DNA of 64,000 nucleotides from Nocardioides cavernae (GTDB lineage Bacteria > Actinomycetota > Actinomycetes > Propionibacteriales > Nocardioidaceae), in contig NZ_JAFBCA010000001.1 of NCBI RefSeq assembly GCF_016907475.1, positions 1 to 64,000 on the forward strand, in the 5' to 3' direction. Position numbers and translations under genes: made by a program. This document shows positions 28,085-36,048 of this stretch, piece after piece; the stretch's first letter is position 1, and each line of letters opens with the position of its first letter. The notes beneath the pieces were generated by a model that did no database searches, was not told the origin of the DNA, and worked only from the letters and a program-made list of their open reading frames with translations.

Positions 28085-28166
28085 GAGTCACCGGATATCC
28101 GGTGACTCTCCCGCTGGTCACACCAGATCTGGGGCGCCAAGCGGGAGACTCGGGTGCACAGTCGTC
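28085..28166 (+). repeat. Dispersed two-stem repeat family 2, copy A
   Basis: A perfect 24-base palindrome centred on CCGGATATCCGG (28085-28108), then a second stem TCTCCCGC (28107-28114)/GCGGGAGA (28141-28148) around a 26-base loop holding AGATCT, then ACTCGGGTGC and AGTCG. Two more copies lie at 29831-29913 (+) and 30952-31031 (-). It fills the gap between two convergent genes and touches the NlpC/P60 stop codon, so it may also terminate both. Confidence 0.85.
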
Positions 28167-29661
28167 AAGGACGGGCGAAGAAGTTCGGCGCCCGCCAGTA
28201 GTACATCGACTCCTGGCTCACCGGCCGACCTGTGCGCGGGGCGTGGATGATCTGGCCGTCGCCGATGTAGAGGGCGACGTGGTAGATCGAGCTCGGGCTG
28301 CTCGAGGACCCCCAGAAGACGAGGTCACCCGGCGCGAGCTCGGCGGCGGTGATCTTCGTCGACTGGGTGTACTGCGCGACCGAGTAGTGCGGCAGCACCT
28401 TGCCGGCAGCCGCCCACGCGCCCGCGGTGAGGCCTGAGCAGTCCCACGCGTTCGGACCCGAGGCGCCCCACTTGTACGGGTCGCCGATCTGCGCGGCGGC
28501 GAAGGCGATCACGGCCGCGGCACCCGTCGACGCCGGCGGGGGCGGGGGCGGGGGCGGAGGCGTCGTCGGCGTCGGTGCCGGGGTCGGCGTCTCGGTCGGG
28601 GTGGGGGTCGGCGTGGGGGTCGGAGTGGGGGTCGGCGTGGGTGTGGGCGTCTCGGTCGGCGTCGGCGTCGGCGTTGCCGTCGGAGCGGGAGTCGGCGTCG
28701 GCGTGGGCTTCGTGGTCGGCGTGCTGGTCGGCGTCGGCGCGGGTGTCGGCGCGGACTGCTGCTCCTGCTCCGCCTGGGCCTGCGCCTGGGCGTCCGCCAC
28801 GGCCTGGGCCTCCGCTTCCGCCTCCGCCTGTGCCTGAGCCACGGCCTCGGCCTGCGCCTGGGCTGCGGCCGCTGCTGCATCGGCGGCTTCCCGCTCGAGC
28901 GCGGACTGCCGCTTCTCGGCGAGGCGGACGCTGATCCCCTCGAGCTCGGCGAGCTCGGCGATCAGGTCGGCCTTCGTGGCGGACACCGACTGCGCCTCCG
29001 CCCCGGCTGCGGCCTCGGCGGCCCCGGCGGCGTCGTACGCCTCCTCGGCGTCCGCCTCGGCGACCTCGGCCCGCTCGGAGGCCTGGGCCGCGGTCGACGC
29101 GGTGACGTCAGCGACGGCCGACGAGGCGAGGAAGGAGTCGTACTGGTGGTTGAGCGCGTCCGAGGTGTTGCCCATCGTGACCGTGCGGTCGATCAGCGAC
29201 TCGACCCCGTCGGCCTCGACGATCGCCGAGAGTCCCTGCACCTGGGTGCCGTCCTCGTAGGACTGCACGACCGTCGCGGCGTACAGCTCCCGCTGCGACT
29301 CGACGTCCTCACGCGCTGCCTCGGCGGCCTCCTCGGCCTCGTCGGCGTCGGCCCGTGCCTGCTCGGCGCGCCAGCGGGCGCCGTTCCAGGCCTCGGCAGC
29401 CTGGGCGGCGCGGTCACCGGCGGTCTCGAGCGCGAGGTTCGCGCGGATCAGGTCGGCCTGCACGGTGGCGACGTCGCGCCCCTTGGCGTCGGCCCGGTCC
29501 TTCGCGGCCGCGACGTCGGACTCGCTGGGCGTCGGGTCGTCGTCGGCGTACGCCGCGTGCCCGCCCCCGACGGCCAGGCCGGCGACGAGGACGACCGCGC
29601 TCGCCCAGCGCGACGTCGTACGCCGTCGTGGCTCGTGGTCGTGCGGTGCTGCGACGGGCAC
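28165..29661 (-). CDS. Secreted NlpC/P60 peptidoglycan endopeptidase
   Basis: Predicted 498 residues: a signal peptide (to about residue 40, ending HAAYADD), a long Ala/Glu-rich coiled coil (about 45-300) with [20 protein letters not shown] as in RipA-type hydrolases, a Pro/Thr repeat linker of ~75 residues, and a C-terminal NlpC/P60 domain. The catalytic Cys is in [12 protein letters not shown], His in [11 protein letters not shown] and a second His in IIHAPRTG. It likely cleaves D-Glu-mDAP-type stem peptides during division or growth; the coiled coil may hold it inactive. Confidence 0.92.
   Translation of the reverse strand: MPVAAPHDHEPRRRTTSRWASAVVLVAGLAVGGGHAAYADDDPTPSESDVAAAKDRADAKGRDVATVQADLIRANLALETAGDRAAQAAEAWNGARWRAEQARADADEAEEAAEAAREDVESQRELYAATVVQSYEDGTQVQGLSAIVEADGVESLIDRTVTMGNTSDALNHQYDSFLASSAVADVTASTAAQASERAEVAEADAEEAYDAAGAAEAAAGAEAQSVSATKADLIAELAELEGISVRLAEKRQSALEREAADAAAAAAQAQAEAVAQAQAEAEAEAQAVADAQAQAQAEQEQQSAPTPAPTPTSTPTTKPTPTPTPAPTATPTPTPTETPTPTPTPTPTPTPTPTPTETPTPAPTPTTPPPPPPPPPASTGAAAVIAFAAAQIGDPYKWGASGPNAWDCSGLTAGAWAAAGKVLPHYSVAQYTQSTKITAAELAPGDLVFWGSSSSPSSIYHVALYIGDGQIIHAPRTGRPVSQESMYYWRAPNFFARP
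28550..28745 (-). repeat. Pro/Thr low-complexity coding repeat
   Basis: Repeated GTCGGnGTG-type hexamers encode a PTPT/PTET linker between the coiled coil and the NlpC/P60 domain. Pure coding repeat, prone to length change. Confidence 0.85.
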
Positions 29662-29794
29662 GGGGCTCCCTGGGTGGTCTCGGGCCCGTGCGACTTCCCC
29701 TTCGCACGGGCAACTCGAGGCACGTTAGTGAACTTTCGTCACACTGGGAACACTTTCCTCAACTTTTTCACCGTCGCACGGCGTGTCGACTTGC

Positions 29795-29814
29795 GAACTA
29801 CATCAATGTAGTTC
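29795..29814. promoter_or_regulatory. Operator-like palindrome upstream of the nuclease gene
   Basis: GAACTACAT, CA, ATGTAGTTC: 9-base perfect arms around 2 bases. It lies in an AT-rich 332-base gap (29662-29993), about 135 bases from the NlpC/P60 start and just before repeat copy B. The TACA/TGTA halves recall BlaI-type operators, but no such regulator is in the window. Confidence 0.45.
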
Positions 29815-29830
29815 TCGGTTTCGCGCTCAT

Positions 29831-29913
29831 GAAGTCCCCGGATATCCGGGGACTCTCACACTGAGCGCCCGAGATCTGGGTCGACAACCGGGGAACTCGG
29901 GTGCGAAGTCGTC
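29831..29913 (+). repeat. Dispersed two-stem repeat family 2, copy B
   Basis: The AGTCCCCGG/CCGGGGACT palindrome is at 29833-29854, then TCTCACAC, an AGATCT-containing loop and ACTCGGGTGCGAAGTCGTC. The second stem is not formed in this copy (right arm CCGGGGAA does not pair). It lies ~80 bases upstream of the DUF559-type gene. Confidence 0.85.
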
Positions 29914-29993
29914 GTCCGACGGTGACCGGCCCGTTGTCCACAGATCGCCGAACCCGGGCGTACGACCTCGCCGGCGAGGGCATCCATGCGCGC

Positions 29994-30947
29994 ATGACCA
30001 AACCACAGTTCGACCCGACCGGTGTCGTTCGCCTGCGGCGCCAGCTCATCGCAGACGGCATGACCGACAACCAGATCACCAGCCTCGTACGCGCCAAGGT
30101 CCTCAAACGCGTCAGGTACGGCGCGTTCGTCGACCACGCCGTCTGGGACGACCTGTCACCCGAGGACCGGCACCGCGTCCTCGCACGCGCGGTCCTTGCG
30201 CGGGCGCACACCTCGACGGCACTGACGCACGTCTCGTCGATCATCGAGCGGGGCATCCCGCTCTGGGGCTTCACCCTCGACGTCGTCCACACCACCCGCA
30301 CCGGGCCGGAGCGCGCCGGCCGGCGACAGGGCGACTGGGCGCCGCATCGCGGCGTCCTCGGCGAGGACGACCATGAAGAGATCAACGGCGTCGTCATCAG
30401 CACAGCGGCCAGGTCGGCGTTCGAGCTGACGACGATCAGCGACGTCGAGCGGTCCCTCGTGGCCGTGAACCGACTCCTGCACGCGGGCGCGATGACGATG
30501 GCGGACTTCATGGAGCAGGTGGAGTGCCACCAGCGGTGGCCCGGAAGCCTGACCTCGGACCTCGTCCTGCGGCTGGCCGACCCTCGGTTGGAGTCCGTGG
30601 GCGAGGACCGATTCAGCTATCTGGCCTACAGGCAGGGCTTGCCGAAGCCGGAGCCGCAGTTCGAGGTCTTCGACGAAGACGGAACGCTCGTCGCGCGGGT
30701 GGACTTCGCGTGGCCGGAGCACGGGGTGTTCGTCGAGTTCGACGGAAAGGTGAAGTACGAGCGCTACCGCAGGGACGGCGAGACGCTCGACGAGTTCCTC
30801 ATGCGCGAGAAGGCGCGTGAGGAGCTGGTGTGCCTGCTCACCGGTTGGACCTGCATCCGGATCACCTGGGCCGACCTGGCGCGCCCCGAGAGGCTGGCGA
30901 CCCGGATCCGCGGGGTGATCGCTGCGCGACGCAAGCAGGTCGCGTGA
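29994..30947 (+). CDS. AbiEi-like winged-helix plus DUF559/Vsr-like nuclease-fold protein
   Basis: Predicted 317 residues. The first ~60 (RQLIADGMTDNQITSLVRAKVLKRVRYGAFVD) resemble the AbiEi antitoxin-type winged helix. The C-terminal ~110 resemble a DUF559 PD-(D/E)xK domain: VARVDFAWPEHGVFVEFDGKVKYE gives the D...ExxGK-like core (D in VDFAW, E in VEFDGK). No toxin or methyltransferase gene is beside it. Homologous solitary proteins are common in actinobacteria and their role is unknown. The gene is bracketed by inverted copies of a structured repeat, suggesting a mobile unit or a nuclease/substrate pair. Start ATG at 29994; upstream in-frame sequence is repeat. Confidence 0.78.
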   Translation: MTKPQFDPTGVVRLRRQLIADGMTDNQITSLVRAKVLKRVRYGAFVDHAVWDDLSPEDRHRVLARAVLARAHTSTALTHVSSIIERGIPLWGFTLDVVHTTRTGPERAGRRQGDWAPHRGVLGEDDHEEINGVVISTAARSAFELTTISDVERSLVAVNRLLHAGAMTMADFMEQVECHQRWPGSLTSDLVLRLADPRLESVGEDRFSYLAYRQGLPKPEPQFEVFDEDGTLVARVDFAWPEHGVFVEFDGKVKYERYRRDGETLDEFLMREKAREELVCLLTGWTCIRITWADLARPERLATRIRGVIAARRKQVA

Positions 30948-30951
30948 CCCC

Positions 30952-31031
30952 GACTTCGCACCCGAGTCTCACACTTGTCGGCCGAGATCTGGTGTGACAG
31001 GTGTGAGAGTCCCCGGATATCCGGGGACTTC
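30952..31031 (-). repeat. Dispersed two-stem repeat family 2, copy C (inverted)
   Basis: On the minus strand: palindrome AGTCCCCGG/CCGGGGACT (31008-31029), stem TCTCACAC/GTGTGAGA around a 26-base loop with AGATCT, then ACTCGGGTGCGAAGTCG. The stem sequence differs from copy A at matching positions on both arms. It begins 5 bases after the nuclease stop. Confidence 0.88.
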
Positions 31032-31059
31032 AGGCAAGTAGACCGGAGGCGTACGCCGG

Positions 31060-32106
31060 TCACTCGGCGTCGACGGGAACCTGGCTGGTCGTCGAGGTCG
31101 GATGGCTCGCCAAGCCATGTCGATCGAACTTCTGCCCGCTCGCGAGCCCGCCGAGCCAGAAGGAGAAGAGGGCGATCACCACGCCGGCGAGGTCGTCGGC
31201 GATGTAGTGCCAGCCGAAGTAGAGGGTCGCCACGACGGTGATGGCGAAGTTGGTCCAGAACACGATGTGGAGGACCTTGTTGCGGAGCGTGTACTGCACC
31301 ATCAGCGCGACGAGCAGGGTGATGGCGACGTGGAGCGAGGCGAAGCCGGCCACGGATTGCACGGCGCCTTCCGCGCCGTCGCGGATGACCCCCTTGCGTC
31401 CGTAGAACAGTGACTCCATCAACGCGCTCGACCCGGTGTCGGGGAGGTCGGCGTAGAGGTAGCTGTACTGGAAGCCGGGACCGAGGGTCGGCAGCGCGAA
31501 GTAGGACGCGGTGCCGAGCGACCAGGCCAGGCACTGGGAGGTGGCGAACCAGTAGCCGAAGGTGATGTTGCGCGACCACACCAGCCAGGCGGCGAGCGCC
31601 AGCGGCACGAGCGGCAGGAACCACAGGTAGATCGTGGACAGGATGTGGGCGGAGAACCCGGTGCCGAACATCGTGTGCAGGATCGTCGCCGGCTCGTGGC
31701 CGAACATCAGCGCCCGGTCGACCAGGTGCAGCTCGCGGTCGTACTTGTCCTCGCCCATGATGAAGGGGAGGAACGACTTGAGGTTCCGGTAGCAGACGTA
31801 GGTGATGTAGAAGGACACGAGCCCGAGCACCACCAGGGTGATCCGCTCGCGGTCCCAGTGCTCACGGATCCGCTCGCGCGCGATGTCGCGCATCAGCGCC
31901 GGATTCATCCGCGAGTACCACAGCGTCCGGGGCAGGATGTCGAGCAGGAACGCCCCGAGGATCAGCAGCGGCAGCCGCAGCCACGACGGACCGAGGAAGC
32001 CCTCCGGGTCGACCAGGGGGCGGTCGAGCACGAGCGCAGCCGTGACAGCCAGCGCGCCCATGGTGGCGGCGACTCCCACGAGCAGGGCATAGGCCGGTCT
32101 GTACAC
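31060..32106 (-). CDS. PAP2-superfamily membrane phosphatase/transferase
   Basis: Predicted 348 residues with about seven hydrophobic segments. YFALPTLGPG, GFASLHVAITLLVALM and the late HYIADDLAGVVIALF (H-x3-D) are the PAP2 active-site blocks, in the arrangement of the inositol-phosphoceramide synthase (Aur1)-like branch. It probably works on a lipid phosphate or phospho-headgroup at the outer membrane face; the substrate is unknown. GTG start with TAGACT seven bases upstream (32114-32119). The C-terminal Ser/Thr tail is cytosolic or external. Confidence 0.85.
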   Translation of the reverse strand: MYRPAYALLVGVAATMGALAVTAALVLDRPLVDPEGFLGPSWLRLPLLILGAFLLDILPRTLWYSRMNPALMRDIARERIREHWDRERITLVVLGLVSFYITYVCYRNLKSFLPFIMGEDKYDRELHLVDRALMFGHEPATILHTMFGTGFSAHILSTIYLWFLPLVPLALAAWLVWSRNITFGYWFATSQCLAWSLGTASYFALPTLGPGFQYSYLYADLPDTGSSALMESLFYGRKGVIRDGAEGAVQSVAGFASLHVAITLLVALMVQYTLRNKVLHIVFWTNFAITVVATLYFGWHYIADDLAGVVIALFSFWLGGLASGQKFDRHGLASHPTSTTSQVPVDAE

Positions 32107-32133
32107 GAAGGTCAGTCTAGGGACGCGGCACCG

Positions 32134-33129
32134 TCACCGGGTGATCGGCAGCACAGCGAGACGCGTCACGTCGACGCGCAGCGACACCTCGTCGCCGGGG
32201 GCGACCCGGCCGCCGAGCGGAGCGACGGCGTCGACGATGCCGGCGCCTTCGACACGGACGACCAGCCGGACCAGCTCGGGCGTCACGCGCGCGGACTCGA
32301 CGACAGCGGACAGGGAGCCGGCGTCGTCGACGACCAGGGCGGAGCGGCGGAGCGCGACGGCGTACGCCGGCGGCAGCGCGGCGGCCCCGAGCACGCGGCG
32401 CGCGGCGTCGTCGCGCAGCACGCGCGCGTAGCCGAGGAACAGGGCGGTCTCCTCGTCGACCGGTTCGCGCCACACCTCGTCGATCGCTCCCTGCTGCACG
32501 ACGCGTCCGCCGCGCATCACGGCCAGCCGGTCCGCCAGCGCGAAGGCCTCCTCGTGGTCGTGGGTGACCAGCAGGGCGGTCGTCCCCGCCTCGTGCAGGA
32601 TCGACCGCAGGTCGCCGGCCAGCCGCTCGCGCAGCGAGGCGTCGAGCGCCGACAGCGGCTCGTCGAGCAGGATCAGTCGCGGCTCGACGGCGAGCGCCCG
32701 GGCGAGGGCGACCCGCTGCCGCTCTCCCCCGGACAGGGTGCCGGGGAGCCGGTCGTCGTACCCCGACAGCCCGACGAGGTCGAGCAGCTCGCGCACCCGC
32801 GCCGCGACGCGCGCCGACGGGGTACGACGGAGCCGGAGCGCGTAGGCGACGTTGCGGGCGACGGTCAGGTGGGCGAAGAGCTGGCCGTCCTGGAACATCA
32901 GCGCGAAGCCGCGTTTGTGGGTGGGCGTGCCGGAGAGATCGGTGCCGCCCCAGGCGATCGAGCCGGACGCGAGCGGCTCCAGGCCGGCGACGGCGCGCAG
33001 CAGGGTGGACTTCCCGCAGCCCGAGGGGCCGAGCACGGCGAGCACCTGTCCCGATGCGAGGTCGAGCGACACGTCGTCGACGGCCGCGGTGTCGCCGTAG
33101 CGCACGGTCACGTCCCGCAGGGCCAGCAC
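32134..33129 (-). CDS. Thiamine-type ABC transporter ATP-binding protein
   Basis: Predicted 331 residues. Walker A GPSGCGKSTLL, signature TLSGGERQRVALARALA, Walker B LILLDEPLSALD and switch LVTHDHEEA are intact. The C-terminal ~100 residues form a TOBE-like domain, as in Fe/thiamine/sulfate ATPases. The GTG at 33129 (VLALRDVTV) lies one base after the permease stop; a GTG at 33147 would add six residues. It is third in a binding protein-permease-ATPase operon under a TPP riboswitch, which makes it the ThiQ counterpart. Confidence 0.87.
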   Translation of the reverse strand: MLALRDVTVRYGDTAAVDDVSLDLASGQVLAVLGPSGCGKSTLLRAVAGLEPLASGSIAWGGTDLSGTPTHKRGFALMFQDGQLFAHLTVARNVAYALRLRRTPSARVAARVRELLDLVGLSGYDDRLPGTLSGGERQRVALARALAVEPRLILLDEPLSALDASLRERLAGDLRSILHEAGTTALLVTHDHEEAFALADRLAVMRGGRVVQQGAIDEVWREPVDEETALFLGYARVLRDDAARRVLGAAALPPAYAVALRRSALVVDDAGSLSAVVESARVTPELVRLVVRVEGAGIVDAVAPLGGRVAPGDEVSLRVDVTRLAVLPITR

Positions 33130-33130
33130 C

Positions 33131-34822
33131 TCAGAACGCTCCCACACCCGGCACGCGCAGCCGCTCGACGGCCAGGACCACCACGGCCGTGACGACAGCG
33201 AGCACGACGGAGGCGGCCAGGGCCATCCCGTAGTTCATCTCGCCGGGGTGCCCGATCAACCGGAAGATCACGACGGGCAGGGTCGGACTGGTGTCGCGCG
33301 CCAGGAAGGACGTCGCGCCGAACTCCCCCAGCGACACCGCGAAGGCGAAGCCGCAGGCGGCGAGCATCGGCTTCCAGACCACCGGCAGGTCGACGGTGAG
33401 CAGCGTCCGCCACGGGGAGGCGCCCAGCGAGGCGGCGGCCTGGCGCTGCCGGTCGTCGATGCCGCCCAGCACCGGGGCGAGGGTGCGCACGACGAGCGGC
33501 AGGGCGACCAGCGCCTGGGCCATCGGCACGAGCAGGGGCGAGTCGCGGAGGTCGAGCGGCGGCTCGTCGAGGGTGATCAGGAAGCCGAAGCCGAGCGTCA
33601 CCGCGCTCACGCCCAGGGGCAGCATGAAGAAGCCGTCGAGGGTCGAGCGCACCCGCCGCTCCCCGACCGAGTGCGAGCGGCGCGTCACGATCAGCGACAC
33701 CACGCCACCGACGAGGAGCGCCATCCACATCGCGTCGACGGCGGTGCGCAGGCTCGTCGCAAGCGCCGCGGTGACCGGCACGAGGAGGACCTGGTCGTCG
33801 CCGGCGGTGGTGAGCGCACGGTAGTTGTCGAGCCCCCAGCCGTCGCCGACGCTCAGCGACCCGAGCACGAGCGTGAGGATCGGCAGCAGCATCGCCGCCA
33901 GCACCAGCAGCGTCGCGACGACGACGGGCGCGTCGGAGCGGCGTACGGCCCGCACCGGCGTCACCACGCGCTGGGCCGTCGGGTCCGGAGTGGCCCGCAG
34001 TCGCGCGGAGAGGGCGAGCAGGCAGACGACCACCACGATCTGCAGCACCGACAGCGCGGCCGCCGCCTGCAGGTCGAAGACGGTGGTGGTGAGCAGGTAG
34101 ATCTCGGTCTCGACCGTCGAGTAGCGGACCCCGCCGAGGGTGAGCACGATGCCGAAGGCGGTCGCGCAGAAGAGGAAGACGATGCTCGCGGAGCCGACGA
34201 TCGCGGGCCGCAGCGCCGGCAGGGTCACGGTGCGCAGCACCTGCCACGGCGACGCGCCCAGCGCGGCCGCGGCCTGCCCGGGCCGCGGGTCGAGCGACTC
34301 CCACGCGACCCCGACGGTGCGCACCACGACGGCGACGTTGAAGAAGACCAGCCCGCACACGATGGCGACGGGCGTGCCGTCGAGGCCGAGGAAGCCCAGC
34401 GGGCCGCCCTCCCCCAGCAGCTGGCGGAAGGCGACGCCGACGACGACGGTCGGGAGCACGAACGGCACGAGCAGCGCCGCGCGCACCGCCGTGCGGCCCG
34501 GCAGCGCGAGCCGGTGGAGGGCGTACGCCGCCGGCAGCCCGACGGCGACCGCGAGCAGCGTCGCGAGGCCGGAGGTCCACACCGTGAACCAGGCGACTCG
34601 GTGCACGCGCGGCCGCGCCAGGACGTCGAGCACCGCGCCCGGCGCGAAGCGCCCGTCCACCACGAACCCCTCGGCGACCATGCCGGCCACCGGCAGGACG
34701 AAGAGCACGCCCAGCACCAGGACCGGCGCGGCCGCGAGGGCGAGCAGGCCGGCGATCCGGCGCGAAGCCCTCGGTGGTCGAGTGGCCGGGCGAGGAACGA
34801 GCCCGGGCGTATCGAGACTCAC
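33131..34822 (-). CDS. thiP: Thiamine-type ABC transporter permease (fused double permease)
   Basis: Predicted 563 residues, about 12 membrane segments in two halves, each with an EAA loop (QAAAALGASPWQVLRTVTLP and QAAASLGASPWRTLLTVDLP). This is the ThiP/FbpB layout. The GTG at 34822 overlaps the thiB stop (GTGA). The first ~20 residues are encoded by a copy of intergenic repeat family 1, an unusual case of repeat sequence being read as protein. Role assigned from the TPP riboswitch upstream. Confidence 0.88.
   Translation of the reverse strand: MSLDTPGLVPRPATRPPRASRRIAGLLALAAAPVLVLGVLFVLPVAGMVAEGFVVDGRFAPGAVLDVLARPRVHRVAWFTVWTSGLATLLAVAVGLPAAYALHRLALPGRTAVRAALLVPFVLPTVVVGVAFRQLLGEGGPLGFLGLDGTPVAIVCGLVFFNVAVVVRTVGVAWESLDPRPGQAAAALGASPWQVLRTVTLPALRPAIVGSASIVFLFCATAFGIVLTLGGVRYSTVETEIYLLTTTVFDLQAAAALSVLQIVVVVCLLALSARLRATPDPTAQRVVTPVRAVRRSDAPVVVATLLVLAAMLLPILTLVLGSLSVGDGWGLDNYRALTTAGDDQVLLVPVTAALATSLRTAVDAMWMALLVGGVVSLIVTRRSHSVGERRVRSTLDGFFMLPLGVSAVTLGFGFLITLDEPPLDLRDSPLLVPMAQALVALPLVVRTLAPVLGGIDDRQRQAAASLGASPWRTLLTVDLPVVWKPMLAACGFAFAVSLGEFGATSFLARDTSPTLPVVIFRLIGHPGEMNYGMALAASVVLAVVTAVVVLAVERLRVPGVGAF
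34773..34818 (-). repeat. Dispersed repeat family 1, copy 4, inside thiP
   Basis: Minus strand: GTCTCGATACGCCCGGGC, then TCGTTCCTCGCCCGG and CACTCGACCACC. It starts one base after the thiP start codon and supplies codons 2-17. Confidence 0.6.
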
Positions 34823-35916
34823 CGCGAGATGACGTCCGTCCAGTCGGTCAGCCACTGCTCGCGGTTGGCGTCGATCTCGGCGGGGTCCACCTCGAAGGGG
34901 TCGCTCGGCTGCGGCGCGAACTCGGCCCAGTCCTCGGGGACGGTGGCACCCGGCATCACGGGGAAGACGTACATCGACTCCGGCAGCGCGCTCTGCACCT
35001 CGTCGGTGAGCATCCAGTCGACCAGCGCCTCGGCGCCCGCGGGGTTGTCGGCGCCCTCCAGCACGCCGGCGTACTCCACCTGCCGGAAGCAGGTGTCGAG
35101 CAGCGCTGCCGTCGTGGTCCTGCCGCCGCTGACGGTGAAGGCCGGGGAGGAGTCGTACGACACCACGATCGGGCGGGTGCCGTTGTCGGAGGCGGCGGTG
35201 AAGTCGCCGTAGTAGGCGTCCTCCCACCCGTCGACGACCTTGGTGCCGTTGTCGAGCAGCTGGGTCCAGTAGTCGGGCCACGAGTCGCCGAAGGCCGCGA
35301 CGGTCGCCAGGAAGAAGGCCATCCCCGGGCTGCTGGTCGAGGCGCCCGGGGTCACGAAGAGGTCGCGGTAGCGGTCGTCGGCGAGGTCGTCGAGGGTGCG
35401 CGGCGGCTCGAGGCCCTCCTGCTCGAACCACGCGGTGTCGACGTTGACGCACACGTTGGCCGAGTCGATCGGCACCAGCCGGTCGCCGCCCTCGGGCAGG
35501 GCGTACTCCGCCGGCGGGGTCGTCGTGGTGGTGACCTCGGCGAACGCGCCCTCGCCGAGCGGGCGGGAGGCGAAGGTGTTGTCGACGCCGAACGCAGCGT
35601 CGGCGATCGGGTTGTCGGCGGTGAGGCTGAGCTTGGTGGCCAGCGTGCCGGCATCGCCCGCGGCGCGGACCTCAAGGTCGTAGCCGGTCTCGGCCTCGAA
35701 CGCCCTGACCAGCTTCTTGGGCAGGTGGAAGGACTCGTGGGTGGCCAGGACGACGGTGCCGCCGCGCTGCTCGGCCCCCGAGGAGGAGGCGGACGGCTCG
35801 GTGGCGGTCGACCCGTCGCCGCCACCCCCGGCGAGGCTGCAGCCGACGAGTGACAAGGCCGCCACGGAGGCGAGGCTCGAGGCCGTGAGGGCAGCGCGGA
35901 CGCGTACGTGCAACAT
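34819..35916 (-). CDS. thiB: Thiamine-type ABC transporter substrate-binding lipoprotein
   Basis: Predicted 365 residues. The signal peptide ends LSLVGC (Cys27 or so), followed by a Gly/Ser linker. The mature part GGTVVLATHESFHLPKKLV, VDNTFASRPL and YGDFTAASDNGTRPIVVSYDSSP follows the ThiB (extracellular family 1) pattern. The ATG at 35916 follows AAGGGAG by 6 bases; that Shine-Dalgarno lies inside the TPP riboswitch. First gene of the thiamine importer operon. Confidence 0.92.
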   Translation of the reverse strand: MLHVRVRAALTASSLASVAALSLVGCSLAGGGGDGSTATEPSASSSGAEQRGGTVVLATHESFHLPKKLVRAFEAETGYDLEVRAAGDAGTLATKLSLTADNPIADAAFGVDNTFASRPLGEGAFAEVTTTTTPPAEYALPEGGDRLVPIDSANVCVNVDTAWFEQEGLEPPRTLDDLADDRYRDLFVTPGASTSSPGMAFFLATVAAFGDSWPDYWTQLLDNGTKVVDGWEDAYYGDFTAASDNGTRPIVVSYDSSPAFTVSGGRTTTAALLDTCFRQVEYAGVLEGADNPAGAEALVDWMLTDEVQSALPESMYVFPVMPGATVPEDWAEFAPQPSDPFEVDPAEIDANREQWLTDWTDVISR

Positions 35917-35920
35917 GTGT

Positions 35921-36009
35921 GACTCCCTTGCGCCGGTGCTAACCGGATCAGGTTCGGAGGGTCTGCGGCTGGTCCGCACTCTCAGCACGCCTGCACGTGC
36001 TCCCCTGTC
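35921..36009 (-). ncRNA. TPP riboswitch (THI element) controlling thiB-thiP-ATPase
   Basis: On the minus strand: GGGGAGC, then GTGCTGAGAGTGCGG (the CUGAGA core), then ACCCTCCGAACCTGATCCGG, TTAGCACCGG and CGCAAGGGAGTC. All conserved THI-box blocks occur in order and a GAC/GTC P1 base closes it. The Shine-Dalgarno AAGGGAG (35923-35929) is part of the 3' strand, so ligand binding should hide it directly and block thiB translation. Confidence 0.96.
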
Positions 36010-36020
36010 TTCGTGGTCCA

Positions 36021-36026
36021 ACCCTA
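36021..36026 (-). promoter_or_regulatory. -10 box (TAGGGT) for the TPP riboswitch transcript
   Basis: Minus-strand TAGGGT places the transcription start near 36014, a few bases before the riboswitch. Confidence 0.5.
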
Positions 36027-36035
36027 GCCTCCCCC

Positions 36036-36041
36036 TACGCT
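36036..36041 (+). promoter_or_regulatory. -10 box (TACGCT) of the esterase gene
   Basis: TACGCT ends 7 bases before the ATG at 36049, a leaderless arrangement. Confidence 0.5.
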
Positions 36042-36048
36042 GCCTCCC

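Noticed and set aside
28085-28166. Repeat family 2 copy A as nothing more than a terminator
   Set aside because: It may terminate the flanking convergent genes, but two more copies with conserved loop and 3' flank, one upstream of a gene, show it is a dispersed element.
28550-28745. Regular short repeats that could suggest a CRISPR array
   Set aside because: The repeats are in frame and encode the Pro/Thr linker of the NlpC/P60 protein; there are no unique spacers of constant length.
29901-29993. Longer N-terminus for the DUF559-type protein
   Set aside because: The extra codons are read from repeat copy B, and the winged-helix homology starts after the ATG at 29994.
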